From positions 1 to 64,000 of the forward strand of contig CAZTXP010000039.1 in assembly GCA_964617355.1 (NCBI GenBank): DNA of 64,000 nucleotides, read 5' to 3'. The DNA comes from CAZTDU01 sp964617355. GTDB taxonomy: Bacteria > Pseudomonadota > Gammaproteobacteria > Burkholderiales > SG8-39. The position numbers were made by a program, and so were the translations under genes. Of this stretch, positions 1 through 7,591 are shown one piece after another. The first letter of the stretch is position 1, and each line of letters starts with the position of its first letter. The notes below the pieces were generated by a model. That model ran no database searches. It was given only the letters and a program-made list of their open reading frames with translations, and was not told the DNA's origin.

Positions 1-163
1 TCCCGACCTGGTGTCGATCGCCAACACGACGATGAATCAGACCGGGCAGGCGATCGAGGGCATCGCGATCATCATGGCCGTCTACCTGACGATCAGCCTC
101 GGCATTTCCGCGGCGATGAACGCCTACAACCGGCGCATCGCGCTGCGAGGCGCCTCGCGATGA
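1..163 (+). CDS. aapQ: Polar amino-acid ABC transporter permease, C-terminal end (AapQ-like)
   Basis: Only the last 53 codons are in the window; the reading frame enters at base 2 and ends at TGA 161-163. The segment contains NTTMNQTGQAIE followed by a hydrophobic helix and a short basic tail. This matches the end of the larger permease (AapQ) of the general L-amino-acid ABC transporter of the HisMQ family. The stop codon overlaps the ATG of the next permease gene (ATGA), the usual coupled aapQ-aapM arrangement. The assignment rests on this short C-terminal motif plus the neighbour; the rest of the gene lies upstream of the window. Confidence 0.8.
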   Translation, partial: PDLVSIANTTMNQTGQAIEGIAIIMAVYLTISLGISAAMNAYNRRIALRGASR

Positions 164-1182
164 ACTGGGCGCGGCGCAACCTGTTCTCCAGCTGGCCGAA
201 CGGCCTTGCGACCCTCGCGACAATCGGCTGCGCGCTGCTGCTGGTGCCGCCGTTCCTGCAATGGGCGGTGGTGAACGCCGTCTGGACGGGCGATGCGCAG
301 GCCTGCCGCGCGGCCAAGGGCGTCGGCGCGTGCTGGGCGTTCATCGTCGAGAAGCATCGCTTCATCCTGTTCGGTACGTATCCGTTCGAGCAGCAGTGGC
401 GGCCGGCGCTCGGCATCGTCGTGCTGTTCGTGTTGTACGGGGCGTCGGCCCTGCGCGCCTGCTGGCGTCCGGCGCTCGCGGTCGCGTGGGTGTTCGGCCT
501 CGGCCTCGTGTCGCTGCTGATGTGGGGCGGCTTCGCCGGGTTGCCGTACGTCGAGAACGAGCGTTGGGGCGGGTTGATGCTGACGCTGCTGCTCGCGACG
601 CTCGGCATCGCGGCCTCCTTCCCGCTCGCGATCCTGCTCGCGCTCGGCCGCCGCTCGCGGCTGCCGGTGGTGAAGGGCTTCTGCGTGGTCTATATCGAGC
701 TGGTGCGCGGCGTGCCGCTGATCAGCCTGCTGTTCATGGCCTCCGTCATGCTCCCGCTCTTCCTGCCCGAGGGCGTGACGATCGACAAGCTGCTGCGCGC
801 GCAGCTCGCGATCATCCTGTTCGCGGCGGCCTATCTTGCGGAGGTGGTGCGTGGCGGGCTGCAGGCGATTCCGCAGGGTCAGTACGACGCGGCCGACGCG
901 CTCGGGCTCGGCTACTGGCGCAAGACCGGCACCGTGATCCTCCCGCAGGCGCTGCGCATTGCGATCCCGCCGCTGGTGAACACCTTCATCGGCCTGTTCA
1001 AGGACACTTCGCTGGTGGTGATCATCGGCCTGTTCGACCTGCTGACCTCGATCAAGGTCACGTTGCAGGAGCCGGCGTGGACCGGCTTCGGCGTCGAGGC
1101 CTACCTGTTCGCGTCGGCGGTCTACTTCGTGTTCTGCGCGACCATGTCCGCCTACAGCCGCGGGCTAGAGCGGGCGCGCTGA
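160..1182 (+). CDS. aapM: Polar amino-acid ABC transporter permease AapM
   Basis: This 340-aa inner-membrane protein is the second permease of an AapJQMP-type importer for L-amino acids. Hydrophobic helices lie near residues 16-38, 84-100, 104-122, 137-161, 183-203 and towards the C terminus. The cytoplasmic EAA loop that contacts the ATPase is visible around residues 228-262 (EVVRGGLQAIPQGQYDAAD). The family's long periplasmic segment between the first helices is present (about residues 40-80). The gene starts four bases inside aapQ, so the two are translationally coupled. No aapP ATPase gene follows: the next gene is convergent lgt, which overlaps the 3' end by 18 bases. The ATPase must therefore be encoded elsewhere. 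Confidence 0.88.
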   Translation: MNWARRNLFSSWPNGLATLATIGCALLLVPPFLQWAVVNAVWTGDAQACRAAKGVGACWAFIVEKHRFILFGTYPFEQQWRPALGIVVLFVLYGASALRACWRPALAVAWVFGLGLVSLLMWGGFAGLPYVENERWGGLMLTLLLATLGIAASFPLAILLALGRRSRLPVVKGFCVVYIELVRGVPLISLLFMASVMLPLFLPEGVTIDKLLRAQLAIILFAAAYLAEVVRGGLQAIPQGQYDAADALGLGYWRKTGTVILPQALRIAIPPLVNTFIGLFKDTSLVVIIGLFDLLTSIKVTLQEPAWTGFGVEAYLFASAVYFVFCATMSAYSRGLERAR

Positions 1183-1950
1183 GCGAGCGGACCACGCCCA
1201 CAGCGCCAGACCCCCGGCGATCATGGGCAGCGACAGCCACTGCCCCATCGACAAGCCGAGCGCCAGCAAGCCGAGGAAGTCGTCGGGCTCGCGCCAGAAC
1301 TCCGCGATGAAGCGCAAGAGGCCGTAGCCGGCGACGAACGCCGCCGACACCTGCGCGCGCGGCCGAGGCTTCGAGGAGAACCACCACAGCAGCGCGAACA
1401 GCGCGAGACCTTCCAGCGCGAACTGGTAGAGCTGGGACGGATGCCGCGGCAGCAGCCCCGCGCCGCGGAACACCATGCCCCAGCCGACATCCGTCGCGCG
1501 GCCCCAGAGCTCGCCGTTGATGAAGTTGCCGAGCCGCCCGGCCGCGAGGCCCAGCGGCACCAGCGGTGCGACGAAGTCCATCAGGCGCCACCAGTCGATG
1601 TGGTGCCTGCGCGCGTAGAGCGCCATCGCCACGAGCACGCCGAGGAAGCCGCCGTGGAACGACATGCCGCCCTGCCAGATCGCGATCGATTCGAGCGGAT
1701 GCGCGAGGTAGTAGGCCGGCTTGTAGAACAGCACGTAGCCGAGGCGGCCCCCGGCGATCACGCCGACCACGCCGTGGAACAGGAGGTCCTCGACCTGCGC
1801 AGGTTTCACCGGCGCGTCGTCGCGCGCCCCGCGCCGGCGTCCGAGCCACCAGAACGCGGCGAACGCGACGAGGTACATGAGGCCGTACCAGCGCAGGGCG
1901 ATCGGGCCGATCTGGAGCGCGACGGGATCGAAGTGAGGGTGAACCAGCAC
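1165..1950 (-). CDS. lgt: Prolipoprotein diacylglyceryl transferase
   Basis: This 261-aa polytopic inner-membrane enzyme transfers diacylglycerol from phosphatidylglycerol to the lipobox cysteine of prolipoproteins, the first step of lipoprotein maturation. The Lgt signature AGRLGNFINGELWGR is intact and sits between hydrophobic helices, and the N-terminal FDPVALQIGPIALRWYGL is typical of the family. A much longer open frame extends upstream through ilvD on the opposite strand. GTG at 1950 was chosen because Lgt homology begins there (MLVHPHFDP) and because a TAGAAT -10 box lies 11 bases before it. Only about 5 bases of leader would then precede the start, so translation may be nearly leaderless. 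The gene is convergent with aapM and divergent from ilvD. Confidence 0.92.
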   Translation of the reverse strand: MLVHPHFDPVALQIGPIALRWYGLMYLVAFAAFWWLGRRRGARDDAPVKPAQVEDLLFHGVVGVIAGGRLGYVLFYKPAYYLAHPLESIAIWQGGMSFHGGFLGVLVAMALYARRHHIDWWRLMDFVAPLVPLGLAAGRLGNFINGELWGRATDVGWGMVFRGAGLLPRHPSQLYQFALEGLALFALLWWFSSKPRPRAQVSAAFVAGYGLLRFIAEFWREPDDFLGLLALGLSMGQWLSLPMIAGGLALWAWSARSARPL

Positions 1951-1952
1951 GG

Positions 1953-1967
1953 TAGAATCGCATTCTA
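1953..1967. promoter_or_regulatory. Palindromic divergent -10 region between lgt and ilvD
   Basis: TAGAATCGCATTCTA is a perfect inverted repeat of TAGAAT around three bases. Each half is a 5/6 match to the sigma-70 -10 box on its own strand, so the two arms could serve as back-to-back -10 elements for ilvD (plus) and lgt (minus). No convincing -35 hexamer was seen at 16-18 bases on either side. Confidence 0.45.
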
Positions 1968-1987
1968 ACTTTCGCCAGGAGTTCGAG

Positions 1988-3667
1988 ATGTCGGACAACC
2001 GCCGCAGCCGTCTCATTACGCAGGGCGTCGCGCGCTCCCCGAATCGCGCCATGCTGCGCGCAGTCGGCTTCAAGGACGGCGATTTCGACAAGCCGATCGT
2101 CGGCGTGGCGAACGGCCATTCGACGCTGAACCCCTGCAACGCCGGCATCCAGCCGCTGGTGGATCGCGCGATCGCCGCGCTCGAGAAGGGCGGCGCGAAG
2201 CCGCAGATGTTCGGCGTGCCGACCATCACCGACGGCATCGGCATGGGCACCGAGGCGATGAAGTACTCGCTCGTGTCGCGCGAGGTGATCGCGGACGCGA
2301 TCGAGACCTCTGTGAACGGGCAGGCCATGGACGGCGCGCTGGTCGTCGGCGGCTGCGACAAGAACATGCCCGGCGGCATGATGGCGCTCGCGCGCATGAA
2401 CGTGCCGGGCATTTATGTGTACGCCGGCACCATCAAGCCGGGCAAGTGGAAGGGGCAGGACCTCACCATCGTCTCGGCGTTCGAGGCGGTGGGCGCGTTC
2501 ACCGCGGGCAAGATGTCGGAGGAGGACTTCGTCGGCATCGAGAAGAATGCCTGTCCCTCGGTCGGCGCGTGCGGCGGCATGTACACCGCGAACACGATGT
2601 CCTCGTCCTTCGAGGCGCTCGGCATGAGCCTGCTCGGCTCCTCGCAGATGGCTTCGCCCGACGCGGAGAAGGCCGATTCGGCCGCCGAGTCGGCGAAGGT
2701 GCTGATCGAGGCCATCCGCAAGAACCTGCGGCCGCGCGACATCATCACGCGCAAGTCGATCGAGAACGCGGTGTCGCTGATCATGGCGACTGGCGGTTCG
2801 ACGAACGCGGTGCTGCACTTCCTCGCCATCGCAAGCGCGGCCGGCGTGAAGTGGACCATCGACGACTTCGAGCGCGTGCGCAAGAAGACGCCGGTGCTCT
2901 GCGACCTGAAGCCCTCCGGCCGCTACGTCGCGGTCGACTTCCATCGCGCCGGCGGGGTGCCGCAAGTGCTGAAGATCCTGCTTGCCAATGGCCGGCTGCA
3001 CGGCGACTGCATGACCATCCACGGCAAGACCATGGCCGAGATGCTGAAGGACATTCCCGCCGAGCCTCGCAAGGACCAGGACGTGATCCGGCCGTGGTCC
3101 GACCCGATCTACAAGCAGGGCCACCTCGCCATCTTGCGCGGCAACCTCGCGACCGAGGGTTGCGTGGCGAAGATCACCGGCCTGAAGAACCCCTCGATCA
3201 CCGGCCCCGCGCGCGTGTTCGATTCCGAGAACGCGGCGATGAAGGCCATCATGGCCAAGCGCATCAAGCCGGGCGACGTGGTGGTGATCCGCTACGAAGG
3301 CCCGAAGGGCGGACCCGGCATGCAGGAAATGCTCGCGCCGACATCCGCGCTGATCGGGCAGGGCCTCGGCGAATCGGTCGGCCTGCTGACCGATGGCCGC
3401 TTCTCCGGCGGCACCTGGGGCATGGTGGTCGGCCACGTGGCGCCCGAGGCCTATGTCGGCGGCACGATCGCGCTGGTGAAGGAAGGCGACTCGGTGACCA
3501 TCGACGCGAAGAAGCTGCTGATCCAGCTGAACGTCTCGGCGAAGGAGCTTGCCGCGCGCCGCAAGAAGTGGAAGGCGCCCAAGCCGCGCTACACCAGCGG
3601 CCTGCTCGCGAAGTACATGAAGCTGGTATCCACCGCCTCGGTCGGAGCCGTTACCGACAAGTCGTAG
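1988..3667 (+). CDS. ilvD: Dihydroxy-acid dehydratase
   Basis: This 559-aa cytosolic iron-sulfur enzyme dehydrates 2,3-dihydroxy-isovalerate and 2,3-dihydroxy-3-methylvalerate to the 2-oxo acids in valine, leucine and isoleucine synthesis. The three cluster cysteines are present: C50 in NPCNAG, C123 in GGCDKNMPGG and C195 in SVGACGGMYT. The C-terminal GRFSGGTWGMVVGHVAPEA segment is intact. The length fits the shorter IlvD class usually assigned a [2Fe-2S] cluster rather than the roughly 616-aa E. coli form. An AGGAG ribosome-binding site precedes ATG 1988. The CAP-domain gene begins 7 bases after the stop and is probably co-transcribed. Confidence 0.96.
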   Translation: MSDNRRSRLITQGVARSPNRAMLRAVGFKDGDFDKPIVGVANGHSTLNPCNAGIQPLVDRAIAALEKGGAKPQMFGVPTITDGIGMGTEAMKYSLVSREVIADAIETSVNGQAMDGALVVGGCDKNMPGGMMALARMNVPGIYVYAGTIKPGKWKGQDLTIVSAFEAVGAFTAGKMSEEDFVGIEKNACPSVGACGGMYTANTMSSSFEALGMSLLGSSQMASPDAEKADSAAESAKVLIEAIRKNLRPRDIITRKSIENAVSLIMATGGSTNAVLHFLAIASAAGVKWTIDDFERVRKKTPVLCDLKPSGRYVAVDFHRAGGVPQVLKILLANGRLHGDCMTIHGKTMAEMLKDIPAEPRKDQDVIRPWSDPIYKQGHLAILRGNLATEGCVAKITGLKNPSITGPARVFDSENAAMKAIMAKRIKPGDVVVIRYEGPKGGPGMQEMLAPTSALIGQGLGESVGLLTDGRFSGGTWGMVVGHVAPEAYVGGTIALVKEGDSVTIDAKKLLIQLNVSAKELAARRKKWKAPKPRYTSGLLAKYMKLVSTASVGAVTDKS

Positions 3668-3674
3668 GATCGTC

Positions 3675-4508
3675 GTGATCCGACGCGCGGCGCTTGCCGT
3701 AGCGCTCGCGGCAGCTGCGGGCGCCGCGTACGCCGATGCGGAATTCCTGGAGGCGCTGAACGCCGCGCGGGCACGGGGTTGTGGCGGCCGCCCCGGCCTC
3801 GCGCAGCCGTTCGCGGAATCCGAAGCCCTCGGCAATGCCGCGCGCATGCTCGAGAGCCGGGTGCAACCCGGCGATGCGCTGCCCAAGGCCGGCTATCGCG
3901 CCACGCGCTGGCTGCTCTACCAGGTCAGCGGCCCGATCGGCGCGCAGGCGTCGGCGGAGCAGGTCGCCCAGCGTTCCTGCGAGCAACTGCTCGACCCCGC
4001 TTTCACCGAGGTCGGCGTGCATCGTCGAGGCACCCAAGCCTGGGTGATCTTCGCCGCGCCCTTCTCGCCACCCAAGCCGGCCGACGCCGAGGCGGTCGCG
4101 CGGCGCGTGCTCGAACTCGTGAATGCCGCGCGCGGGGTCGCGCGCGCCTGCGGTGACCGCAAGGTCGAGGCCGCAGGGCCGCTGCGTGCGAATGCGACGC
4201 TCGATCGCGCGGCGCGCATCCATTCGGAAGACATGGCGACGAAGGGCTTCTTCGGCCACGACGGCAGCGACGGCAGCACGCCGCTGATTCGCGTCACTCG
4301 TGTTGGCTACGCCGGGCGGGCCGTCGGCGAGAACGTCGCGGCCGGGCAGACGACGCCCGAGACCGCCGTCGAGGCGTGGATCAAGAGCCCGCCCCACTGC
4401 GTCAACCTGATGAACCCGGCCTTCACCGAGATGGGCATTGCCTACGTCGTGAATCCGGCATCGCCGACCGGCATCTACTGGACGCAGGTTTTCGGGCGTC
4501 CGCGCTAA
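3675..4508 (+). CDS. Secreted protein with two CAP (SCP/PR1) domains, the first degenerate
   Basis: This 277-aa protein has a GTG start and a signal peptide of about 20 residues ending at AYA-D. Residues 146-277 form a recognisable CAP/YkwD-type domain with H195 (FFGHDG), E219 (GENVA) and H241 (SPPHCVNLMNP). Residues 22-132 look like an eroded second copy. LNAARARGCGG there parallels VNAARGVARACGD, and DPAFTEVGV at 108 parallels NPAFTEMGI at 247, but the conserved His and Glu residues are missing. CAP proteins are extracytoplasmic and their substrates are mostly unknown. The gene begins 7 bases after ilvD, which says little about function. No specific role is claimed. Confidence 0.8.
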   Translation: MIRRAALAVALAAAAGAAYADAEFLEALNAARARGCGGRPGLAQPFAESEALGNAARMLESRVQPGDALPKAGYRATRWLLYQVSGPIGAQASAEQVAQRSCEQLLDPAFTEVGVHRRGTQAWVIFAAPFSPPKPADAEAVARRVLELVNAARGVARACGDRKVEAAGPLRANATLDRAARIHSEDMATKGFFGHDGSDGSTPLIRVTRVGYAGRAVGENVAAGQTTPETAVEAWIKSPPHCVNLMNPAFTEMGIAYVVNPASPTGIYWTQVFGRPR

Positions 4509-4561
4509 GGTCCGCGGCGCGCGGGCCGTTATCCTGGGAGAAGGATCTCCCGGCTCCCTCC

Positions 4562-4579
4562 CCCGGGCAACTGCCCGGG
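4562..4579. repeat. GC-rich hairpin in the 4509-4730 intergenic gap
   Basis: The arms CCCGGGCA and TGCCCGGG are separated by two bases. A further local dyad (gggagaaggatctccc) lies about 10 bases upstream, and a T-rich stretch (ttctttttcc) follows about 40 bases downstream. The pair of hairpins may end the ilvD/CAP transcript, but the T-tract is not adjacent. Nothing else was recognised in this 222-base gap. Confidence 0.35.
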
Positions 4580-4730
4580 CCCTTGGCCGGCGCCTCTCAT
4601 CCCGGGGTGCCGGTCGTTCTTTTTCCGCCTCCCGCACGGCATCGGAAGAATGCCTACACCGAACAAGGCATCCGTCGGCTACCCGGCAGGTCGCAGTGCG
4701 AGTGGAATCTCCTCGACACGGGAGAAGCCC

Positions 4731-5057
4731 ATGAAGCTCGGATGTGCGGTGATGGCGGTGGTTGCAGCTACGATCTCGATTGGCGCGAGCGCGGACGATG
4801 CATTGAACGGCCAGGTGCAGTCGGTCTACGTGCGCAAGGCCAACGGCATCATGCTGGACCAGCGCATCGCGCTCGGCGCAGGCGAGCGCTGGGCAGAAGT
4901 GCGCCTCGCGGTGCCCGGGGCAGATGGTCGCCAGTACGCGATTGCGCGCGTCGGCAACGCCGGCAGCGTGCAGGCCGGCGATCAGGTCTCGCTTCGCCGC
5001 AACGAACTGCCGGGCCTCGCCGCCGAGACGCGCGTCGTCGCGGTCGCAGCGCGCTAG
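4731..5057 (+). CDS. Small exported protein of unknown function
   Basis: This 108-aa protein starts at ATG 4731 behind a GGGAGA ribosome-binding site. Residues 1-22 form a clear Sec signal peptide ending GASA-D. The mature part is about 86 residues, without cysteines, and predicted mostly beta: it alternates short hydrophobic stretches (VQSVYVRK, WAEVRLAVPG) with polar turns. In-frame codons continue upstream to 4650, but the signal peptide and ribosome-binding site support the shorter form. The 3' end abuts the convergent DUF924 gene with one base between them. I do not recognise the family; codon use resembles its neighbours, so it is probably a real gene. Confidence 0.62.
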   Translation: MKLGCAVMAVVAATISIGASADDALNGQVQSVYVRKANGIMLDQRIALGAGERWAEVRLAVPGADGRQYAIARVGNAGSVQAGDQVSLRRNELPGLAAETRVVAVAAR

Positions 5058-5058
5058 T

Positions 5059-5607
5059 TCAGAACGACGACCCGGGCTGGTCCAGGAACGCAGCTTCCTC
5101 GGGTGTCGTCGCGCGTCCCAGCGCGGCATTGCGGTGCGGGAACCGGCCGAAGCGCCGGATGATCTCCCAGTGCTTCACGGCATAGTCGTAGTTCGAGTGG
5201 CCGGCGAAGAGTTCGAGCGAGCGCTTCTGGTCGGCGATCTCCTCGCTGTGCTCGAACGGCAGGTAGACAAACAGCTGTCGCACGCCGGGCAATCCGGCAT
5301 GCCAGCCTCGCCCGACGAAATCGCGCGCCGCCGCCAGCGCCTTGGCATCCGTGGCGAACGCACGCGCCTCGCCGCGGAACATGTTGCGGGGAAACTGGTC
5401 GCAGACCACGATGTACGCCAGCGCGGGCTCGGGCGCGGCGCGCCACGCTTCGAGGCCGCCGTCGTGCGCCTGCATCCACAGGTCGAGGAACCGCTGGCGG
5501 ATTTCCGCGTCGAATGCAGGGTCCTTCCGGAACCAGGCCATGCGCGACTCGTCGCCGTGGAACCAGAACTCCAGGACGTCGTCGGCGCGCGGGTCGAGGG
5601 AAGGCAT
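5059..5607 (-). CDS. DUF924 family protein
   Basis: This 182-aa cytosolic protein belongs to the DUF924 (YP_-type TPR-like) family. Recognisable features are the N-terminal VLEFWFHGDESRMAWFRKD, the central ALAYIVVCDQFPRNMFRG and FVYLPFEHSEEIADQ, and the C-terminal GRFPHRNAALGR. All are family hallmarks, and the length is normal for the family. The biochemical role is not established; an all-helical TPR-like fold is known for the family. The start at 5607 is where family similarity begins, although the frame stays open much further upstream. The gene is convergent with the small exported protein and divergent from cytochrome c. Confidence 0.85.
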   Translation of the reverse strand: MPSLDPRADDVLEFWFHGDESRMAWFRKDPAFDAEIRQRFLDLWMQAHDGGLEAWRAAPEPALAYIVVCDQFPRNMFRGEARAFATDAKALAAARDFVGRGWHAGLPGVRQLFVYLPFEHSEEIADQKRSLELFAGHSNYDYAVKHWEIIRRFGRFPHRNAALGRATTPEEAAFLDQPGSSF

Positions 5608-5717
5608 CGGGCTGCCATCATGCCGCAATCTGCCGTTCCGCGGCGGTGTCAACGGGTCCGCATCCTGCACGTTGTTGGGTAGGCCGGCACGCCCTGTCGA
5701 GATGCCGTCCCGGCGGC

Positions 5718-5745
5718 TTGCAAGAACCCCCTGTTCGGGTAGCAT
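5718..5745 (+). promoter_or_regulatory. Predicted sigma-70 promoter of the small cytochrome c gene
   Basis: The -35 box is TTGCAA (5718-5723, 4/6) and the -10 box is TAGCAT (5740-5745, 4/6), with a 16-base spacer. Transcription would begin near 5752, leaving a leader of under 20 bases before the start codon and its GGAG site. Confidence 0.45.
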
Positions 5746-5769
5746 CCGCGCTTTCGATCGGGAGACATG

Positions 5770-6087
5770 ATGAAGACCCTCGCCATTTCCGCAGTTCTCG
5801 CCCTCGCCGGCACCGCGTTCTCGATGCAGGCGGTCGCGAGCGAGGAACTCGCCAAGAAGTACAACTGCACCGCGTGCCACGCCGTGAAGGGCGCCAAGAC
5901 CGTCGGCCCGACCTACGCCGACGTGGCCAAGAAGTACGCCGGCCAGAAGGGCGTCGAAGCCACCCTCGCCGACAAGGTGAAGAAGGGCGGTTCGGGCGTC
6001 TGGGGCCAGGTGCCGATGCCGCCGAACGCCACCGTGCCGGACGCGGACATCAAGACCCTCGTGACCTGGATCCTCTCGGTCAAGTAA
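5770..6087 (+). CDS. Periplasmic class I cytochrome c (c551/c552 type)
   Basis: This protein of about 105 aa has a Sec signal peptide (residues 1-24, cleaving near AVAS-E). It carries one heme c attachment site, CTACH (C33, C36, H37), and a distal methionine candidate in QVPMPPN. The size and the PDADIKTLVTWILSV C-terminal helix are typical of small monohaem electron carriers that donate to terminal oxidases or denitrification enzymes. Two adjacent ATGs (5767 and 5770) occur. The second is better spaced from GGAG at 5761-5764. It is a single gene with its own predicted promoter upstream, so its redox partner cannot be read from context. Confidence 0.9.
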   Translation: MKTLAISAVLALAGTAFSMQAVASEELAKKYNCTACHAVKGAKTVGPTYADVAKKYAGQKGVEATLADKVKKGGSGVWGQVPMPPNATVPDADIKTLVTWILSVK

Positions 6088-6151
6088 CGACCCCGGGGCA
6101 CTCTCTCTCGGGGCGCCCCCGCAATTCCGTAGTTCCTGCCCGCCGGGCGCG

Positions 6152-6180
6152 CTGACATGGCGCAGCCCGGCGGTTATCAT
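6152..6180 (+). promoter_or_regulatory. Predicted sigma-70 promoter of livK
   Basis: The -35 box is CTGACA (6152-6157, 5/6) and the -10 box is TATCAT (6175-6180, 5/6), with a 17-base spacer. This is one of the best matches in the window. The start of transcription would be near 6187, giving a leader of about 29 bases to ATG 6216. Confidence 0.65.
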
Positions 6181-6215
6181 TGCGCGCTCGTTTTCCCCAC
6201 CTCCTGGAGAACCCC

Positions 6216-7505
6216 ATGCGCAATGCGAAGCTGGTCCTCACCCTGCTGGCCGCCTCGATCGCGGTGATCGGCTGCGGCGAGAAGGAAGCCCCCAAGCAGG
6301 AGGCCAAGAAGGACGCGCCGCCCCCGCCGCCGCCGTCCATCGAGATCAAGATCGGCCACGTTTCGCCGCTGACCGGCGGCATCGCGCACCTCGGCAAGGA
6401 CAACGAGAACGGTGCGCGCATGGCCATCGACGAAGCCAACGCCGCGAAGATCAAGATCGATGGCAAGGACGCGAAGTTCGTGTTCGTCGGCGAGGACGAC
6501 CAGGCCGATCCGAAGGTCGGCACGACGGTCGCGCAGAAGCTCGTCGACGCGAAGGTCGCGGGCGTCGTCGGCCACCTGAACTCCGGCACGTCGATCCCCG
6601 CGTCGTCGATCTACAGCGGCGCCGGCATCCCGGTGATCTCGGGCTCCGCCACCAACCCGAAGCTCACCGAACAGGGCTTCAAGACCCAGTTCCGCGTCGT
6701 CGGCCGCGACGACCAGCAGGGCCCCGCGATCGCGAGCTACCTCGCCGCCGAGAAGAAGCCGAAGATGGTCGCGATCATCGACGACGCCACCGCCTACGGC
6801 GAGGGCCTCGCGAACGAAGTCGAGAAGACGCTGAAGGCGGCCGGCATCAAGATGCTGCCGCGCGAGAAGGGCACCGACAAGACCACGGACTGGAAGGCCG
6901 TGCTCACCAAGGTGAAGGGCAAGAACGCGGACGCCGTGTTCTACGGCGGCATGGACGCCACCGGCGGCCCGCTCGTGAAGCAGGCGCGCGAACTCGGCAT
7001 CAAGGCCGTGTTCTCGTTCGGCGACGGCGCGTGCACCGAGGAGATGGGCAAGCTCGCCGGCCCGGCCGCCGAAGGGCTGCTGTGCTCGCAGGCCGGCATC
7101 CCGGTCGCGGCCGCGGACAAGAAGTTCCTCGACGCGTACAAGAAGAAGTTCAACGTCGATCCGATCCTCTACTCGCCCTTTACCTACGACGCGGCGAACC
7201 TGCTGATCGCAGCGATGAAGAAGGCGAACTCGGCGGACCCGGCGAAGTACCTGCCGGAGCTCGCGAAGATCGAGTACGCGGGCGCCACCGGCAAGATCGC
7301 CTTCGACGACAAGGGCGACCGCAAGAACGCCGAGATGACGATCTTCACGATGAAGGAAGGCAAGATCGTCCCGCTCGCCGTCATCACCGACGGCAAGTCG
7401 GTGTCGTTCGACGACTTCGTCAAGGCGTCCGCGCCGGCCCCCGCGCCCGCGGCGGCCGCACCCGCGCCGGCCGCGGACGCGAAGAAGGACGAGCCCAAGA
7501 AGTAG
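6216..7505 (+). CDS. livK: Branched-chain amino-acid ABC transporter substrate-binding lipoprotein
   Basis: This 429-aa protein is the periplasmic receptor of the LivHMGF importer encoded just downstream. The signal peptide ends in a lipobox (VIG-C20), so it should be membrane-anchored. A charged and proline-rich linker (EAPKQEAKKDAPPPPPPS) precedes the type I periplasmic-binding fold, which begins IEIKIGHVSPLTGG. The family motif GVVGHLNSGTSIPASSIY is present. The C terminus ends in an Ala/Pro/Lys-rich tail of about 25 residues not found in classical LivJ/K. ATG 6216 follows CTGGAGAA; an upstream in-frame start at 6180 overlaps the promoter and is unlikely. A strong terminator separates it from livH. 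Confidence 0.92.
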   Translation: MRNAKLVLTLLAASIAVIGCGEKEAPKQEAKKDAPPPPPPSIEIKIGHVSPLTGGIAHLGKDNENGARMAIDEANAAKIKIDGKDAKFVFVGEDDQADPKVGTTVAQKLVDAKVAGVVGHLNSGTSIPASSIYSGAGIPVISGSATNPKLTEQGFKTQFRVVGRDDQQGPAIASYLAAEKKPKMVAIIDDATAYGEGLANEVEKTLKAAGIKMLPREKGTDKTTDWKAVLTKVKGKNADAVFYGGMDATGGPLVKQARELGIKAVFSFGDGACTEEMGKLAGPAAEGLLCSQAGIPVAAADKKFLDAYKKKFNVDPILYSPFTYDAANLLIAAMKKANSADPAKYLPELAKIEYAGATGKIAFDDKGDRKNAEMTIFTMKEGKIVPLAVITDGKSVSFDDFVKASAPAPAPAAAAPAPAADAKKDEPKK

Positions 7506-7531
7506 GCCGGCCTCGCCCGCCGATGCACCGG

Positions 7532-7560
7532 AACGGCGCCCTCGCGGCGCCGTTTCTTTT
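7532..7560 (+). terminator. Rho-independent terminator after livK
   Basis: There is a perfect 9-bp stem, AACGGCGCC / GGCGCCGTT, with a 5-base loop (CTCGC), followed by TTCTTTT. It lies between livK and livH. Partial read-through would give more binding protein than permease and ATPase. Confidence 0.85.
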
Positions 7561-7591
7561 CCTGCGCGCCGTGGGTTAGTCTTTCCCGCCA

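Noticed and set aside
1058..3886. A 942-codon minus-strand frame across lgt and ilvD
   Set aside because: It is the antisense shadow of ilvD and an out-of-frame reading of lgt; neither part resembles a protein family.
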